From positions 124,001-188,000 of the forward strand of contig NZ_SJPS01000005.1 in the NCBI RefSeq assembly GCF_007860015.1: 64,000 nucleotides of DNA. The letters are read 5' to 3'. Made by a program: the position numbers and the translations under genes. This DNA is from Bythopirellula polymerisocia (GTDB lineage: Bacteria; Planctomycetota; Planctomycetia; Pirellulales; Lacipirellulaceae). Below the pieces are notes generated by a model. That model saw only the letters and a list, made by a program, of their open reading frames with translations. It was not told the origin of the DNA and searched no databases. Positions 17,799-26,207 of this stretch are shown piece by piece (the stretch's first letter is position 1; the number at the start of each line of letters is the position of its first letter).

Positions 17799-19403
17799 AT
17801 GGCAGAACAGTCCCAAGGAAGCAATACGGACACCGACCGATTGCAACGCGAAATCACCGAATTGCAGAGGCTGGATCAACTACCGTTTGCCAGTAGTGCG
17901 TTCGGCTATATCAAACGCACCGGACCTGGCCTTTTGCAAAGCGCAATGACCCTAGGCGCTGGAAGCGCCGCAGCATCTGTAATCGCCGGTGCCTCGTTCG
18001 GCTACAAGTTGCTCTGGGTCCAACCCGTCGCGATGTTCCTGGGAGTGATGATGTTGGGTGCGCTCAGCAACGTCGTACTCACCACGGGCGAACGCCCCTA
18101 CAAATCTTTTGGTCGCGAGATTGGCAAGTGGCTGGTGATCCTGTGGGCTCTAGGCACCATCATGGCCTCGGTCATCTGGCACTTTCCCCAGTATGGCTTG
18201 GCGGCCAGTGCCGCGCGTGATCTTGGCAACCTTCAGGGCGTCATAAGCGTTCCTGTCGAAGTCACCGAGGCGAATACTTTGCTGGCAGCGGCCGAGAAAA
18301 CGAAAGACAAGCCCCAAATCAATCAAGCCAAAGCTAATTTAAACCAGGTCAAAAAAGACACTACACTCTTGGGACTGGGCTACACTAATTCTGGACTGAT
18401 GCTGAGTTTTGGCGTAGGTATTCTCATACTTTGCATTAATATTGTCGCCACATTTAATTACGGCGGCGACTCACGCGGAGTCCGAATATACGAGTGGTTC
18501 CTGCGCGGCTGTATCGCCTTGGTGATTGTGATGTTTGGCATCGTCGTTGTAGCAAAATTCGATGTTGTAAGAGCCGAATTTGGCGAAATATGCAAAGGCC
18601 TTTTCGGGTGGTACGGAATCCCGAATCTTTGGAATCTCGATGGCACTCTGAACAATAGCACCGTGACTCAAGTGTTGGGCATGCTGGGTGCGGCCGTAGG
18701 GATCAACATGACCTTTCTCTACCCCTACTCGCTACTGAAGAAGGGTTGGGGCAAACATCACAAGAAACTTGCTCGCTGGGACTTGGGGATGACTATGTTC
18801 CTCCCCTTCGTGATGGTTACTTCGCTCGTAATTATCGCGATGAAAGTAGGCGGAGTTTATAGCGGAGCCGACGTCGTCAACACCACCATGCAACCATTGG
18901 AAGCCGCTGGAGTACTGAGCGGGGTGCTGGGGGACAATATGGGCCGAATTGTGTTTAATCTGGGCCTGATCGGCATGACCTGCGGTGCGATCAGTACACA
19001 CATGGTGGTTTGTGGTTTCACTTTCTGTGAAATGCTCGGTCTGGAACAAACCAAATCACGGTTCCGACTGTTCTCCCTCACTCCCGCAATCGGCATCCTG
19101 GGTGTGATCGCTTCCCTTCCCATGTGGTTTCCCGTGGCCGCATCGGCCGTATGCTTTACCATGTTGCCGATCGCCTACCTCGCATTCCTCATAATGAACA
19201 ACAAACGCAGCTATATCGGCGACGCCGTGGGGCATGGCTTCAGCCGTTTGGTGTTCAACGTCATCCTCGTAATCGCCCTGGCCGTAGCTACGATTGGATC
19301 GGGCATCAAGATTTACAGCAACGTTGTCAAGAAGATTCTGCCTGCCAAGGAGGTGACCGCCACCGCTCTCGTGTTACCAACCTCATTAGATGTTCAAGAG
19401 TAG
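17799..19403 (+). CDS. Nramp-like multi-pass transporter without canonical metal-binding motifs
   Basis: About 534 residues from the ATG at 17799, chosen for its ribosome-binding site; an upstream start at 17718 adds 27 residues. The protein is strongly hydrophobic with roughly 11 membrane helices. The first helix region GPGLLQSAMTLGAGSAAAS aligns with Nramp TM1, and FGYKLLWVQPVAMFLGVMMLG with TM2. The Nramp metal-ligand motif DPGN is replaced by GAGS, and the TM6 MPH motif is replaced by INM in VGINMTFLYPYSLL. A hydrophilic loop rich in K and Q sits at about residues 155-190. A divalent metal substrate is therefore not predictable. It follows the polysaccharide operon in the same direction and might carry a non-metal solute. 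Confidence 0.8.
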   Translation: MAEQSQGSNTDTDRLQREITELQRLDQLPFASSAFGYIKRTGPGLLQSAMTLGAGSAAASVIAGASFGYKLLWVQPVAMFLGVMMLGALSNVVLTTGERPYKSFGREIGKWLVILWALGTIMASVIWHFPQYGLAASAARDLGNLQGVISVPVEVTEANTLLAAAEKTKDKPQINQAKANLNQVKKDTTLLGLGYTNSGLMLSFGVGILILCINIVATFNYGGDSRGVRIYEWFLRGCIALVIVMFGIVVVAKFDVVRAEFGEICKGLFGWYGIPNLWNLDGTLNNSTVTQVLGMLGAAVGINMTFLYPYSLLKKGWGKHHKKLARWDLGMTMFLPFVMVTSLVIIAMKVGGVYSGADVVNTTMQPLEAAGVLSGVLGDNMGRIVFNLGLIGMTCGAISTHMVVCGFTFCEMLGLEQTKSRFRLFSLTPAIGILGVIASLPMWFPVAASAVCFTMLPIAYLAFLIMNNKRSYIGDAVGHGFSRLVFNVILVIALAVATIGSGIKIYSNVVKKILPAKEVTATALVLPTSLDVQE

Positions 19404-19572
19404 CTGTGTCGCGCTGCGTCTGAACATTTCGCCGGGGTAGAGTTTCACTTGCATGCCAAAAGAGATGATCATCTGGCGTTGTCATTCCTGAGATATTCCA
19501 AGGGATCTTGCCAGACTTCTCGACTAACCTCGAAAGGTTTTGCTTGAGTAGTTGCTGAGGTTTTTTACTTCT

Positions 19573-20904
19573 ATGAAACAATCCAAAGTTCTTTACACGA
19601 GTTCCATCGTAGCTGCCTTAGGTGGTTTTCTTTTTGGCTTTGATACGGTCGTTATATCTGGCGCTGAACAAACGATCCAAAAACTTTGGAATCTCAGTGA
19701 AACACTCCATGGACTGGCGATCAGTGCGGCGCTTTGGGGGACCGTTTTAGGATCGTTGATAGGAGGTTGGCCGACCGACCACCTTGGCCGGAAAAAGACC
19801 CTCATTAGTCTCGGGCTACTGTTTTTCGTTTCTGCCGTGTGGTCAGCGTTCGCACAGGACGTTAATTCCTTCATGGTTGCCCGCTTCATCGGCGGCCTGG
19901 GGATTGGCATTTCTACCGTTGCATCTCCTCTATACATCTCTGAAATCGCTCCGGCAAAACTGCGTGGCCGCCTTGCTGGAATGTTCCAATTCAACATCGT
20001 GTTTGGCATCTTGATGGCATTCATGTCGAATGCGTTGCTAAAGCAAATTGGGGAGAATGCTTGGCGCTGGATGCTTGGCGTCGAGGCGATTCCGGCGCTC
20101 ATCTATACACTTTCCTGTTTCGCAATACCTGAAAGCCCACGCTGGTTGATTGGTGCCCAAAAGAATATGGATGAAGGGTTGAAAGTGCTCGCGAAGGTCA
20201 ATGCCACTGCATCCAAAGCAGAAATAATACAAATTGCTGCGGACATTGAAGCAGCATCCCAGGAAGACACCCACGAGAGTGGATTTTGGACAATGCGCCA
20301 TCGTGTTCCGATCCTACTGGCGATTCTGATTGCATTCTTCAATCAGCTTTCTGGGATCAATGCAGTGCTGTATTTCGCTCCCCGCATTTTCGAAATGACG
20401 GGCTTGGCTGCCAAAGCTGCCTTGCTTCAATCCGTGGGAATAGGAATTACAAATCTTATATTCACGTTTCTTGGACTCTGGTTGATTGATCGCCTGGGCC
20501 GTCGCACTTTGTTAGTGATCGGGTCCTTGGGATATATTGCATCGCTTGGACTGTGCTCATGGGCATTCTATTCAGGCAACGTCTCCATTGTGCCTGCGTG
20601 CATTTTCGCATTCATCGCCGCGCATGCCGTAGGGCAAGGTGCCGTGATCTGGGTCTTTATTTCTGAGATTTTCCCTAATCAGCATCGTGCATCAGGGCAA
20701 TCCTTGGGAAGCTTTACCCATTGGATTTTCGCTGCACTCTTGACGCTCTTTTTTCCCAGAATGGTTACCGCTTTTAGCCCGGGTTCAGTGTTTGCTTTTT
20801 TCTGCGGCATGATGTGTTTGCAGCTTCTGTGGGTAGTGACCATGGTTCCAGAAACTAAGGGAGTGCCGTTGGAGCAGATAGAAGAACAACTAGGAATTCA
20901 TTAG
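19573..20904 (+). CDS. MFS sugar porter (xylose/arabinose-permease type)
   Basis: About 443 residues from the ATG at 19573 (an upstream TTG at 19552 is a weaker option). It has 12 predicted helices and the sugar-porter signatures GGFLFGFDTVVISGAEQ, the DHLGRKK loop between TM2 and TM3, IPESPRWL, DRLGRR and PETKGVPLEQ. These proteins import monosaccharides, usually with protons, across the inner membrane. Its position after the lyase operon suggests it brings in the mono-uronates or sugars made there; the substrate itself cannot be told from sequence. It is 169 bp after the Nramp-like gene and could be in the same unit. Confidence 0.9.
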   Translation: MKQSKVLYTSSIVAALGGFLFGFDTVVISGAEQTIQKLWNLSETLHGLAISAALWGTVLGSLIGGWPTDHLGRKKTLISLGLLFFVSAVWSAFAQDVNSFMVARFIGGLGIGISTVASPLYISEIAPAKLRGRLAGMFQFNIVFGILMAFMSNALLKQIGENAWRWMLGVEAIPALIYTLSCFAIPESPRWLIGAQKNMDEGLKVLAKVNATASKAEIIQIAADIEAASQEDTHESGFWTMRHRVPILLAILIAFFNQLSGINAVLYFAPRIFEMTGLAAKAALLQSVGIGITNLIFTFLGLWLIDRLGRRTLLVIGSLGYIASLGLCSWAFYSGNVSIVPACIFAFIAAHAVGQGAVIWVFISEIFPNQHRASGQSLGSFTHWIFAALLTLFFPRMVTAFSPGSVFAFFCGMMCLQLLWVVTMVPETKGVPLEQIEEQLGIH

Positions 20905-21007
20905 CCGTTGTTCTAGGCTAGGCTGCCTAACTCGCTTGTTCCAGGATACACAAGAAAGAAACCCGTTAGAGGCAACGAGTCTATTGGATTGCTGTTTGTT
21001 GTTAGAG

Positions 21008-21089
21008 CGGAGGGCATGGGACTCGAACCCACAACCGGTTACCCGGCACCTGAATTCCAATCAGGCCGCTAGCCATTCGCTTACCCTCC
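21008..21089 (-). tRNA. tRNA-Ser(GGA)-like gene
   Basis: On the minus strand an acceptor stem GGAGGGT/GCCCTCC closes with G73, the serine discriminator. The anticodon arm CCTGA-TTGGAAT-TCAGG gives anticodon GGA. A long variable arm with a CCGG/CCGG stem marks a class II tRNA, and the T arm is GTGGG-TTCGAGT-CCCAT. The D arm is odd: the AAGCGAATGGCTAGCGG stretch forms at best two or three pairs, and T8 is only found if the acceptor is shifted by one base. No CCA is encoded. The gene sits 93 bp beyond the 3' end of rho. Confidence 0.75.
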
Positions 21090-21182
21090 GAACAGATCGC
21101 TCGGAACCGCTATGATAGAAACGGTCGACTGCAATTGCAATCGCATCGCACCGAGGTGTGCGTAAAGAGTTAAGATTCATAC

Positions 21183-22502
21183 TCAGTCGATGGCGTTCGC
21201 GCCTTGAATAAGGTTGACAAACTCATCATTCGACTTGAACTTACCCAGTTTAGTAGTGAGCTGCTCCATCGCATCGATATGATGCATTGAGGAGAGAGTT
21301 CGCCGAAGCATCGTCGTGGCATGCAATGTCTGCGGAGGAAGTAATTTCTCTTCGCGACGTGTACCCGACTGTTCGATATCGATAGCTGGCCAGACGCGTC
21401 GGTCTGCCAATTTGCGATCAAGCACCAGTTCCATGTTGCCGGTTCCTTTGAACTCCTGGAAGATCAGATCGTCCATGCGGCTGCCGGTGTCGATGAGGGC
21501 CGTACCGACGATGGTAAGTGATCCACCTTCCTCAAAAGCACGAGCCGTGGCAAAGAGCTTTTTGGGAATGTCCATCGCTTTAATGTCCACACCACCGCTC
21601 ATTGTGCGACCAGTATTGCCGACCCACTTGTTGAACGCGCGGGCCAGGCGGGTGATCGAATCCATGAGCATGAACACATCTTTGCCCATTTCCGATAGTC
21701 GCTGGCAGCGAGCCACCACGAGTTGGGATAAGCGCACGTGGCTTTCCACGTCGTTATCGAGGCTGCTGGCAAACACATCGCCGTTAACAATATTGCGGCG
21801 CATGTCGGTGACTTCTTCCGGACGCTCGTCGATCAGCAAAACCATCAACGCCACATTGGGATAATTTTTCGACATCGCATTGCTGATGTGCTGCAGGAGC
21901 ATGGTCTTACCAGTGCGCGGCGGGGCCACAATCAATGCCCGCTGCCCTTTACCAAGTGGCGTAAGCAAGTCCATCACACGTGTGCTAATCGGTTCAGCAC
22001 CCGTTTCCAACTGAAACCATTCTTCTGGGTTGATTGGAGTCAATTGATCGAAATTCTTCACATCCAAATAGTCTTCTGGCGCGATTCCGTCGACATCCAA
22101 CAGTTCTCTCAGCCTCGGACCCTGTTGCTTACGGTGGTGTTGCACCATGCCGCTGAGCAAAAGGCCCTCCCGGAGGCCAAACTTTTCGATCATGGTTCCA
22201 GGAACGAAGGGATCGGTCCGCTCACGCGTAAAGTTGGTCGACGGGTTTCTCAGAAAACCGTAGCCATTAGGGTGCATTTCCAGCACACCTGAGCCGGGGA
22301 CCAGGGGCAACGGATCGCCACTCTCGGTGTAATCGGGTTCTTGAGAATCCTGGTAGGAACCTCGTCGACGGTTCCCGCCGCGATTGCCCCCACCAGACCG
22401 ATTCGACGGCCGACCGTTATTGCTGTTGTTATTGTTTCTGCCGCGGTATCGTCCACCGCCAGCTCCACCCGATCCACCTGATCTTTGACGCTTGTTCGCC
22501 AT
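21183..22502 (-). CDS. rho: Transcription termination factor Rho
   Basis: 439 residues from the ATG at 22502; a GTG directly before it at 22505 is also in frame. Hexameric RNA helicase that ends transcription. Residues 1-65 are a low-complexity Gly/Asn/Arg-rich segment (SGGSGGAGGGRYRGRNNN) instead of the usual Rho N-terminal helical domain. The RNA-binding OB fold follows (GVLEMHPNGYGFLR). The motor domain has Walker A APPRTGKT, Walker B LLIDERPEEVTDM, and the Q/R-loop segment SRMDDLIFQEFKGTGN. Everything needed for ATPase-driven translocation is present. The Walker A differs from the Escherichia coli PPKAGKT at two places. It is next to a tRNA gene and preceded by a long non-coding region. 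Confidence 0.97.
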   Translation of the reverse strand: MANKRQRSGGSGGAGGGRYRGRNNNNSNNGRPSNRSGGGNRGGNRRRGSYQDSQEPDYTESGDPLPLVPGSGVLEMHPNGYGFLRNPSTNFTRERTDPFVPGTMIEKFGLREGLLLSGMVQHHRKQQGPRLRELLDVDGIAPEDYLDVKNFDQLTPINPEEWFQLETGAEPISTRVMDLLTPLGKGQRALIVAPPRTGKTMLLQHISNAMSKNYPNVALMVLLIDERPEEVTDMRRNIVNGDVFASSLDNDVESHVRLSQLVVARCQRLSEMGKDVFMLMDSITRLARAFNKWVGNTGRTMSGGVDIKAMDIPKKLFATARAFEEGGSLTIVGTALIDTGSRMDDLIFQEFKGTGNMELVLDRKLADRRVWPAIDIEQSGTRREEKLLPPQTLHATTMLRRTLSSMHHIDAMEQLTTKLGKFKSNDEFVNLIQGANAID

Positions 22503-23788
22503 CACAATCTAAATCCCAAAGGTTCCTATCAAATAGTTGCCACCCTGAAAATCAACGGGCAACATTAAAAAAGCCAAAAAAGGCCAACATGAAAAATTTT
22601 GCTCGACCACCCTGCCCTACCCAGACCAGAGAGGAAATTTTCCCCACCGGGCGAAGCCCGATTTGCGGTGCCGGGCAGCGCTATAGTAGGTAACCGAGTC
22701 ACCTGAAACGTAACTGCTACCGGAAAATACCGTTCCCGGAAATGTGTTTCACCAGCGTCGTAATTTGGTGAGCAACCGAGAGACTCCCTGCCTCAAACAC
22801 CCAACAGACGGTGTGCCCCCAACCGATGGATTCACCGCTTGATTGCGATGATTTCGCTGGTGCAATTGATTCCTGATCTATCCTTACATCTTACTGGCGC
22901 GAATCAGGTAAACGCGCGAATCAGGAAAACATGTCCTCATATGCTTCAGAGTGAAATCAGTCTAATCACAGGCAATGCGAATTGCCAGCCCTACTTGAGT
23001 AAATTACCACACATAAATTACGAGCTGAATTCAAATGCATAACTTAGTGGAAACCACGAAAGACCAAAGTGAACTCCGCCCAACGTTACGTTTCTGCAGC
23101 CCCACTCAATTTCATTAAGGCAATGAGCCAGTAAAAAATCCCCAGCAGCCATCAGGCCATTTAGTGGATTAAAAATCGCAACCGGGAATCTCTCTAGCAG
23201 GATTCGGAAACCGGAATTGGACAAAATCAACTCACAAGCGAGAGTGCCTGTTCTTCACGAGGTTCCATTTAACCAGCGAAGAAGCCGAACATTGGCATTT
23301 AGAACCTGCCGGAGACGCAGGATTATGAACTCACCATAGTATTAGCCGAAAATACAGAACTGTCAAGATTAGTTCTCTATTTTGGGCCGGTTATCGCATA
23401 GTATTTTAATCTTGCGACAGCAATTGCAAATCTGGCAACCATTCTCTTATTCGATCGGTCCATGATATGGAGCATTTCGCTGACACCATGAAAAGGTAGG
23501 CAGGCAATCATGAGTAAATGTTCATAAAAGCATTCATAATAGGGACTTACGGAAATCCCATTTCCCGAGCAGAAACCATGAGTGCCAGCAATTCAAACCC
23601 TTCTCTCCGCAAAGTTTGGCTAATCGGAAGAATTTAACAAAGTTCAGAGTTCCCCGGTCCGATTTATCCGATCAGAGGCCCCTTTTCTAGCCGCCCTGTT
23701 TTCAGGTTCGAGAAGTGCTGCCCATAGCGGATCGGCCAATTTGGCATGATCATGTACCACAACTAGAACTAATGCGAACGGAATCGCC
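22503..23788. other. 1.29-kb non-coding region upstream of rho
   Basis: No credible gene; small open frames at 22839-23042 and 23018-23230 match nothing. On the rho side it holds possible leader hairpins: gttgcc/ggcaac about 22534-22557 and cgggc/gcccg about 22650-22663. A 12-base direct repeat gcgcgaatcagg occurs at 22897-22908 and 22914-22925. The length is unusual for a rho promoter region, and rho genes are often autoregulated in their leader. Confidence 0.4.
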
Positions 23789-25069
23789 ATGACCAACAAG
23801 AAGCTCATCACTTGCACTTTTCTTTCGTTGCTGGTCGGGACCACCCTTAGTCCCCTGGCCTTTGGTACAGAAGCTGTGAGATGGCGTGACAATCTCGACG
23901 CCGCAAAGATCGAATCTATCGAGTCGGGTAAGTTAGTGCTTCTGCACTTTTATACAACTACCTGCGGCCCCTGTCGCATGCTCGATGAAAGCGTCTTTTC
24001 GCAACCACAGATTGCCGAGTCACTCGAAAAGAACTACATCCCAGTGAAGATTAACGCAGAAGAAGCGCGGGCACTGGCCAGCGCCTATCAGATTGAACGA
24101 GTTCCTTCGGAAGTCGTCATGACTCCGCAGGGAAATGTGGTCGCCAAATTGTCTTGCCCTCAAAATGGTCCCGACTATATAGGCCAACTGTCGAATCTGG
24201 CCGATCATTATCGTGTCTACCAGTCGCGCGAAGGAGCACCTTCCCAGTCTCCAGTACAGTCTGCTTACGCGGGGCTACAAGTAGGTCAGTATCAACAACA
24301 GAACAAATATGCTCAGGATACTAATCAGCCCGGGCCACAAGCCGGTTCCCCAGCGACGACTAATAATCCTTATGCAGCTCAACCTAGCAAGACGGTGGCT
24401 GCTGCGACACCAGTTGCCAGCAATGCCTATGCTCCTCCAGCAAACAACCAGAATTCCGATGTAGCACTACCTGCGAATGCGATGCCCAACAGTTATCAAT
24501 CGCAGTCTGCGTCGGCACCTGCACAGGTACCACTAAATCGGCAGCCGAATGTTGCCAATAGTGCTGTCGCCCAGTCGAGTCCAACCGCTGCTACTTCTAC
24601 GACTCCGACTCATGTAATGAATCCGGCTGCGTCGCAAGTCGCCAAGGCATCGCACATCTCGCTCCGTCCTGAGTTGCCAGCGGGTAGTCCTCCCTTGGCA
24701 TTTGATGGTTATTGTCCAGTAACTTTGCGGTCCGCTCACAAGTGGGTAGCTGGTGATCCAAAATTCGGGGCCATTCATCGTGGCCGCACTTTCCTGTTTA
24801 CTTCCGACGAACAGCGTCAGCAGTTCTTCTCCAACCCCGATGCGTACTGCCCTGTCTTCTCGGGTATGGATCCAGTCATGCTGTTAGAGTCGAATCAAAT
24901 TGTCGAAGGCTCGCGCCGTTTTGGCTTTGAGTATCGTGGAGCGTTTTATCTATTCGCCTCACAAGAGTCGATGGAACGCTTCAAATCTCAGCCTGACCAA
25001 TTTGCGGCTGGGGTGAAGCAAGCAATGAATCGTATGACGAATTCGACGAGCGACACGGTATTGCGGTAA
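23789..25069 (+). CDS. Secreted thioredoxin-fold protein with C-terminal YHS-like repeats
   Basis: 426 residues. Residues 1-26 are a signal peptide (ITCTFLSLLVGTTLSPLAFG). Residues 30-130 form a thioredoxin fold with redox motif TTTCGPCRML and a cis-proline-like VPSEVV. Residues 150-290 are a Gln/Ala/Pro/Ser-rich linker. Residues about 295-415 hold two YHS-like units: PLAFDGYCPVTLRS through NPDAYCPVFSGMDPVM, then RRFGFEYRGAFYLFAS. YHS domains are short metal-associated modules. It probably acts in the periplasm as a thiol redox or metal-handling protein. The Cys pairs in the YHS part (GYCPV, AYCPV) suggest metal binding. A strong terminator follows at 25147. Confidence 0.85.
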   Translation: MTNKKLITCTFLSLLVGTTLSPLAFGTEAVRWRDNLDAAKIESIESGKLVLLHFYTTTCGPCRMLDESVFSQPQIAESLEKNYIPVKINAEEARALASAYQIERVPSEVVMTPQGNVVAKLSCPQNGPDYIGQLSNLADHYRVYQSREGAPSQSPVQSAYAGLQVGQYQQQNKYAQDTNQPGPQAGSPATTNNPYAAQPSKTVAAATPVASNAYAPPANNQNSDVALPANAMPNSYQSQSASAPAQVPLNRQPNVANSAVAQSSPTAATSTTPTHVMNPAASQVAKASHISLRPELPAGSPPLAFDGYCPVTLRSAHKWVAGDPKFGAIHRGRTFLFTSDEQRQQFFSNPDAYCPVFSGMDPVMLLESNQIVEGSRRFGFEYRGAFYLFASQESMERFKSQPDQFAAGVKQAMNRMTNSTSDTVLR

Positions 25070-25146
25070 TCAGCACTATCCGAAACGATTGCTTGTCAAT
25101 TACGCGCAGGCGGGCATCTAGGAGATTTGGGACGGATTGCGAAGAA

Positions 25147-25168
25147 GGCACCCCCTCCGAGGGGTGCC
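25147..25168 (+). terminator. Rho-independent-like terminator after the thioredoxin/YHS gene
   Basis: Perfect 8-bp stem ggcacccc/ggggtgcc with a 6-nt loop, followed by ctctct. It is 78 bp after the stop codon. Confidence 0.75.
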
Positions 25169-25239
25169 CTCTCTACCCAGGTGAGTCTTCGTAACGAACT
25201 GAATGCCATGCAATCTACAAGCGTGCGCAAAGAAAATCC

Positions 25240-25267
25240 TTGCCCATGAATTGAGATCTGGTACGAT
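25240..25267 (+). promoter_or_regulatory. Sigma-70-like promoter candidate for the 25274 RNA
   Basis: A TTGCCC box at 25240-25245 and TACGAT at 25262-25267 are 16 bp apart, each matching four of six consensus bases. The predicted start, about 7 bases after the -10, falls at the first paired base of the RNA hairpin structure. Weak on its own; the placement is the main support. Confidence 0.35.
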
Positions 25268-25273
25268 TACGGG

Positions 25274-25393
25274 TGAGCCTCTGTAAGCGCTACATGCCGA
25301 CGGCGAGCTGGTCCGAAGAATCAGTCAAACGGAGTGAGACTCGAGACACTGCGTAATACCAAGCTCGGCATGCTTGGAGAGGCTCCTTCTTTT
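25274..25393 (+). ncRNA. Candidate structured small RNA, about 120 nt, family unknown
   Basis: Closing helix gagcctct (25275-25282) with agaggctc (25378-25385), perfect over 8 bp, followed by ccttctttt, like an intrinsic terminator. An inner helix catgccga (25293-25300) with tcggcatg (25365-25372) is also perfect. A third helix tccg/cgga (near 25312-25332) and a hairpin gagt-gag-actc sit between. The 3' inner strand can instead form a local hairpin ccaagc/gcttgg (25359-25377), so two structures exclude each other. A promoter-like pair lies just upstream. It does not match SRP RNA, 6S, tmRNA or RNase P motifs I know. Nearest genes are on the other strand or 800 bp away, so it is probably free-standing. 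Confidence 0.4.
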
Positions 25394-25635
25394 GATTACG
25401 TGCCTGCTTTTCTTGAGGCCGACGTGCCCACTCGATAGCTACCGATTCTTGAATTGGCGTTGGATTAGCTAGGAGAGTTGTTAGGGGGGACGAAGCACTG
25501 CGATTGCTGACGCGGGCACTTGAGGAGCCCTATGTCTTGAGAGGTCGGAGAGAAAACTTCCTCTCTCACTTGAGCGATTCGAGAACAACTGCAAGAAGAT
25601 TTGCCGACTAACTGCTAATCGCTAATTGCTTCGCA

Positions 25636-25863
25636 TTATTCCCGCGTAGTATCAACGCCTTCATTGCCTTCTTCTGCTTCGAGAGCTTCCTTTACCAAGG
25701 CCGCCAGATCGATAGTCCCAGAGTTGATCGAGTCAAAAACCGACTCGCGCAGAGTCCGAGCATCGTACTCCGCAACCTTGGCCAAAATCTTCTTGATCTC
25801 ATCGGGAGTATGGCCTTGTTCCTTTAGCCAGGTTACCAGTTGATCGTGTTGTGTATCAGACAT
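25636..25863 (-). CDS. Small conserved-looking helical protein, function unknown
   Basis: 75 residues starting MSDTQHDQLVTWLKEQGHTP. The sequence is amphipathic and helical, with an EIKKILAKVAEYD core and an acidic tail (EALEAEEGNEG). No signal peptide or membrane segment, so it is cytoplasmic. Codon use and lack of overlap with another gene make it look real. No family recognised. The small size and heptad-like spacing would allow it to form a helical hairpin or dimer. Confidence 0.6.
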   Translation of the reverse strand: MSDTQHDQLVTWLKEQGHTPDEIKKILAKVAEYDARTLRESVFDSINSGTIDLAALVKEALEAEEGNEGVDTTRE

Positions 25864-26207
25864 AACGTTCGTGCCTAGTGTGATTGATACCTGAGAATGA
25901 ATGAATTGACACTGATGTTTGATTGTAGCAGGTTTTCAACAAGCGCCGAATCCTTTCCAATTTCATCAGTGGTGCCTAAGGTACTTGGATTTTGCTTAGG
26001 GGATTCGAGCATATAAGCCTATAAGAGCGGGGTGAGAGTCAACCGCCTAAAGAGAAAGACGACTTGACGATCAGAAACAATGAGAAGCCAAGTCGATCTA
26101 GGTAGCTTGAGCGTCATCCGTTAAAATAGGCGCCCGTGACCTTAAACCATTAGCCCCCTTCATGGAGTACCAGGGAGGAGGATTATATAGCACCTCAGGA
26201 TGACCCC
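25864..26207. other. Divergent intergenic region before the GNAT-nitrilase gene
   Basis: 344 bp, no gene seen. A purine-rich stretch (ggaggagga near 26174) lies 25 bp upstream of the next start but is too far to be its ribosome-binding site; a closer agga is at 26197. Confidence 0.25.

Larger units (their letters stand above)
25070..25635. other. Intergenic region with terminator and candidate small RNA
   Basis: 566 bp without a protein gene. It holds a perfect terminator at 25147-25168 and a candidate small RNA at 25274-25393. The rest (25395-25635) has no feature I can support. Confidence 0.4.

Noticed and set aside
25274-25393. SRP (4.5S), 6S RNA, tmRNA or a known riboswitch
   Set aside because: The GGAA-tetraloop motif of SRP RNA, the 6S bubble, the tmRNA tag frame and common riboswitch cores are not present; left as an unassigned candidate.
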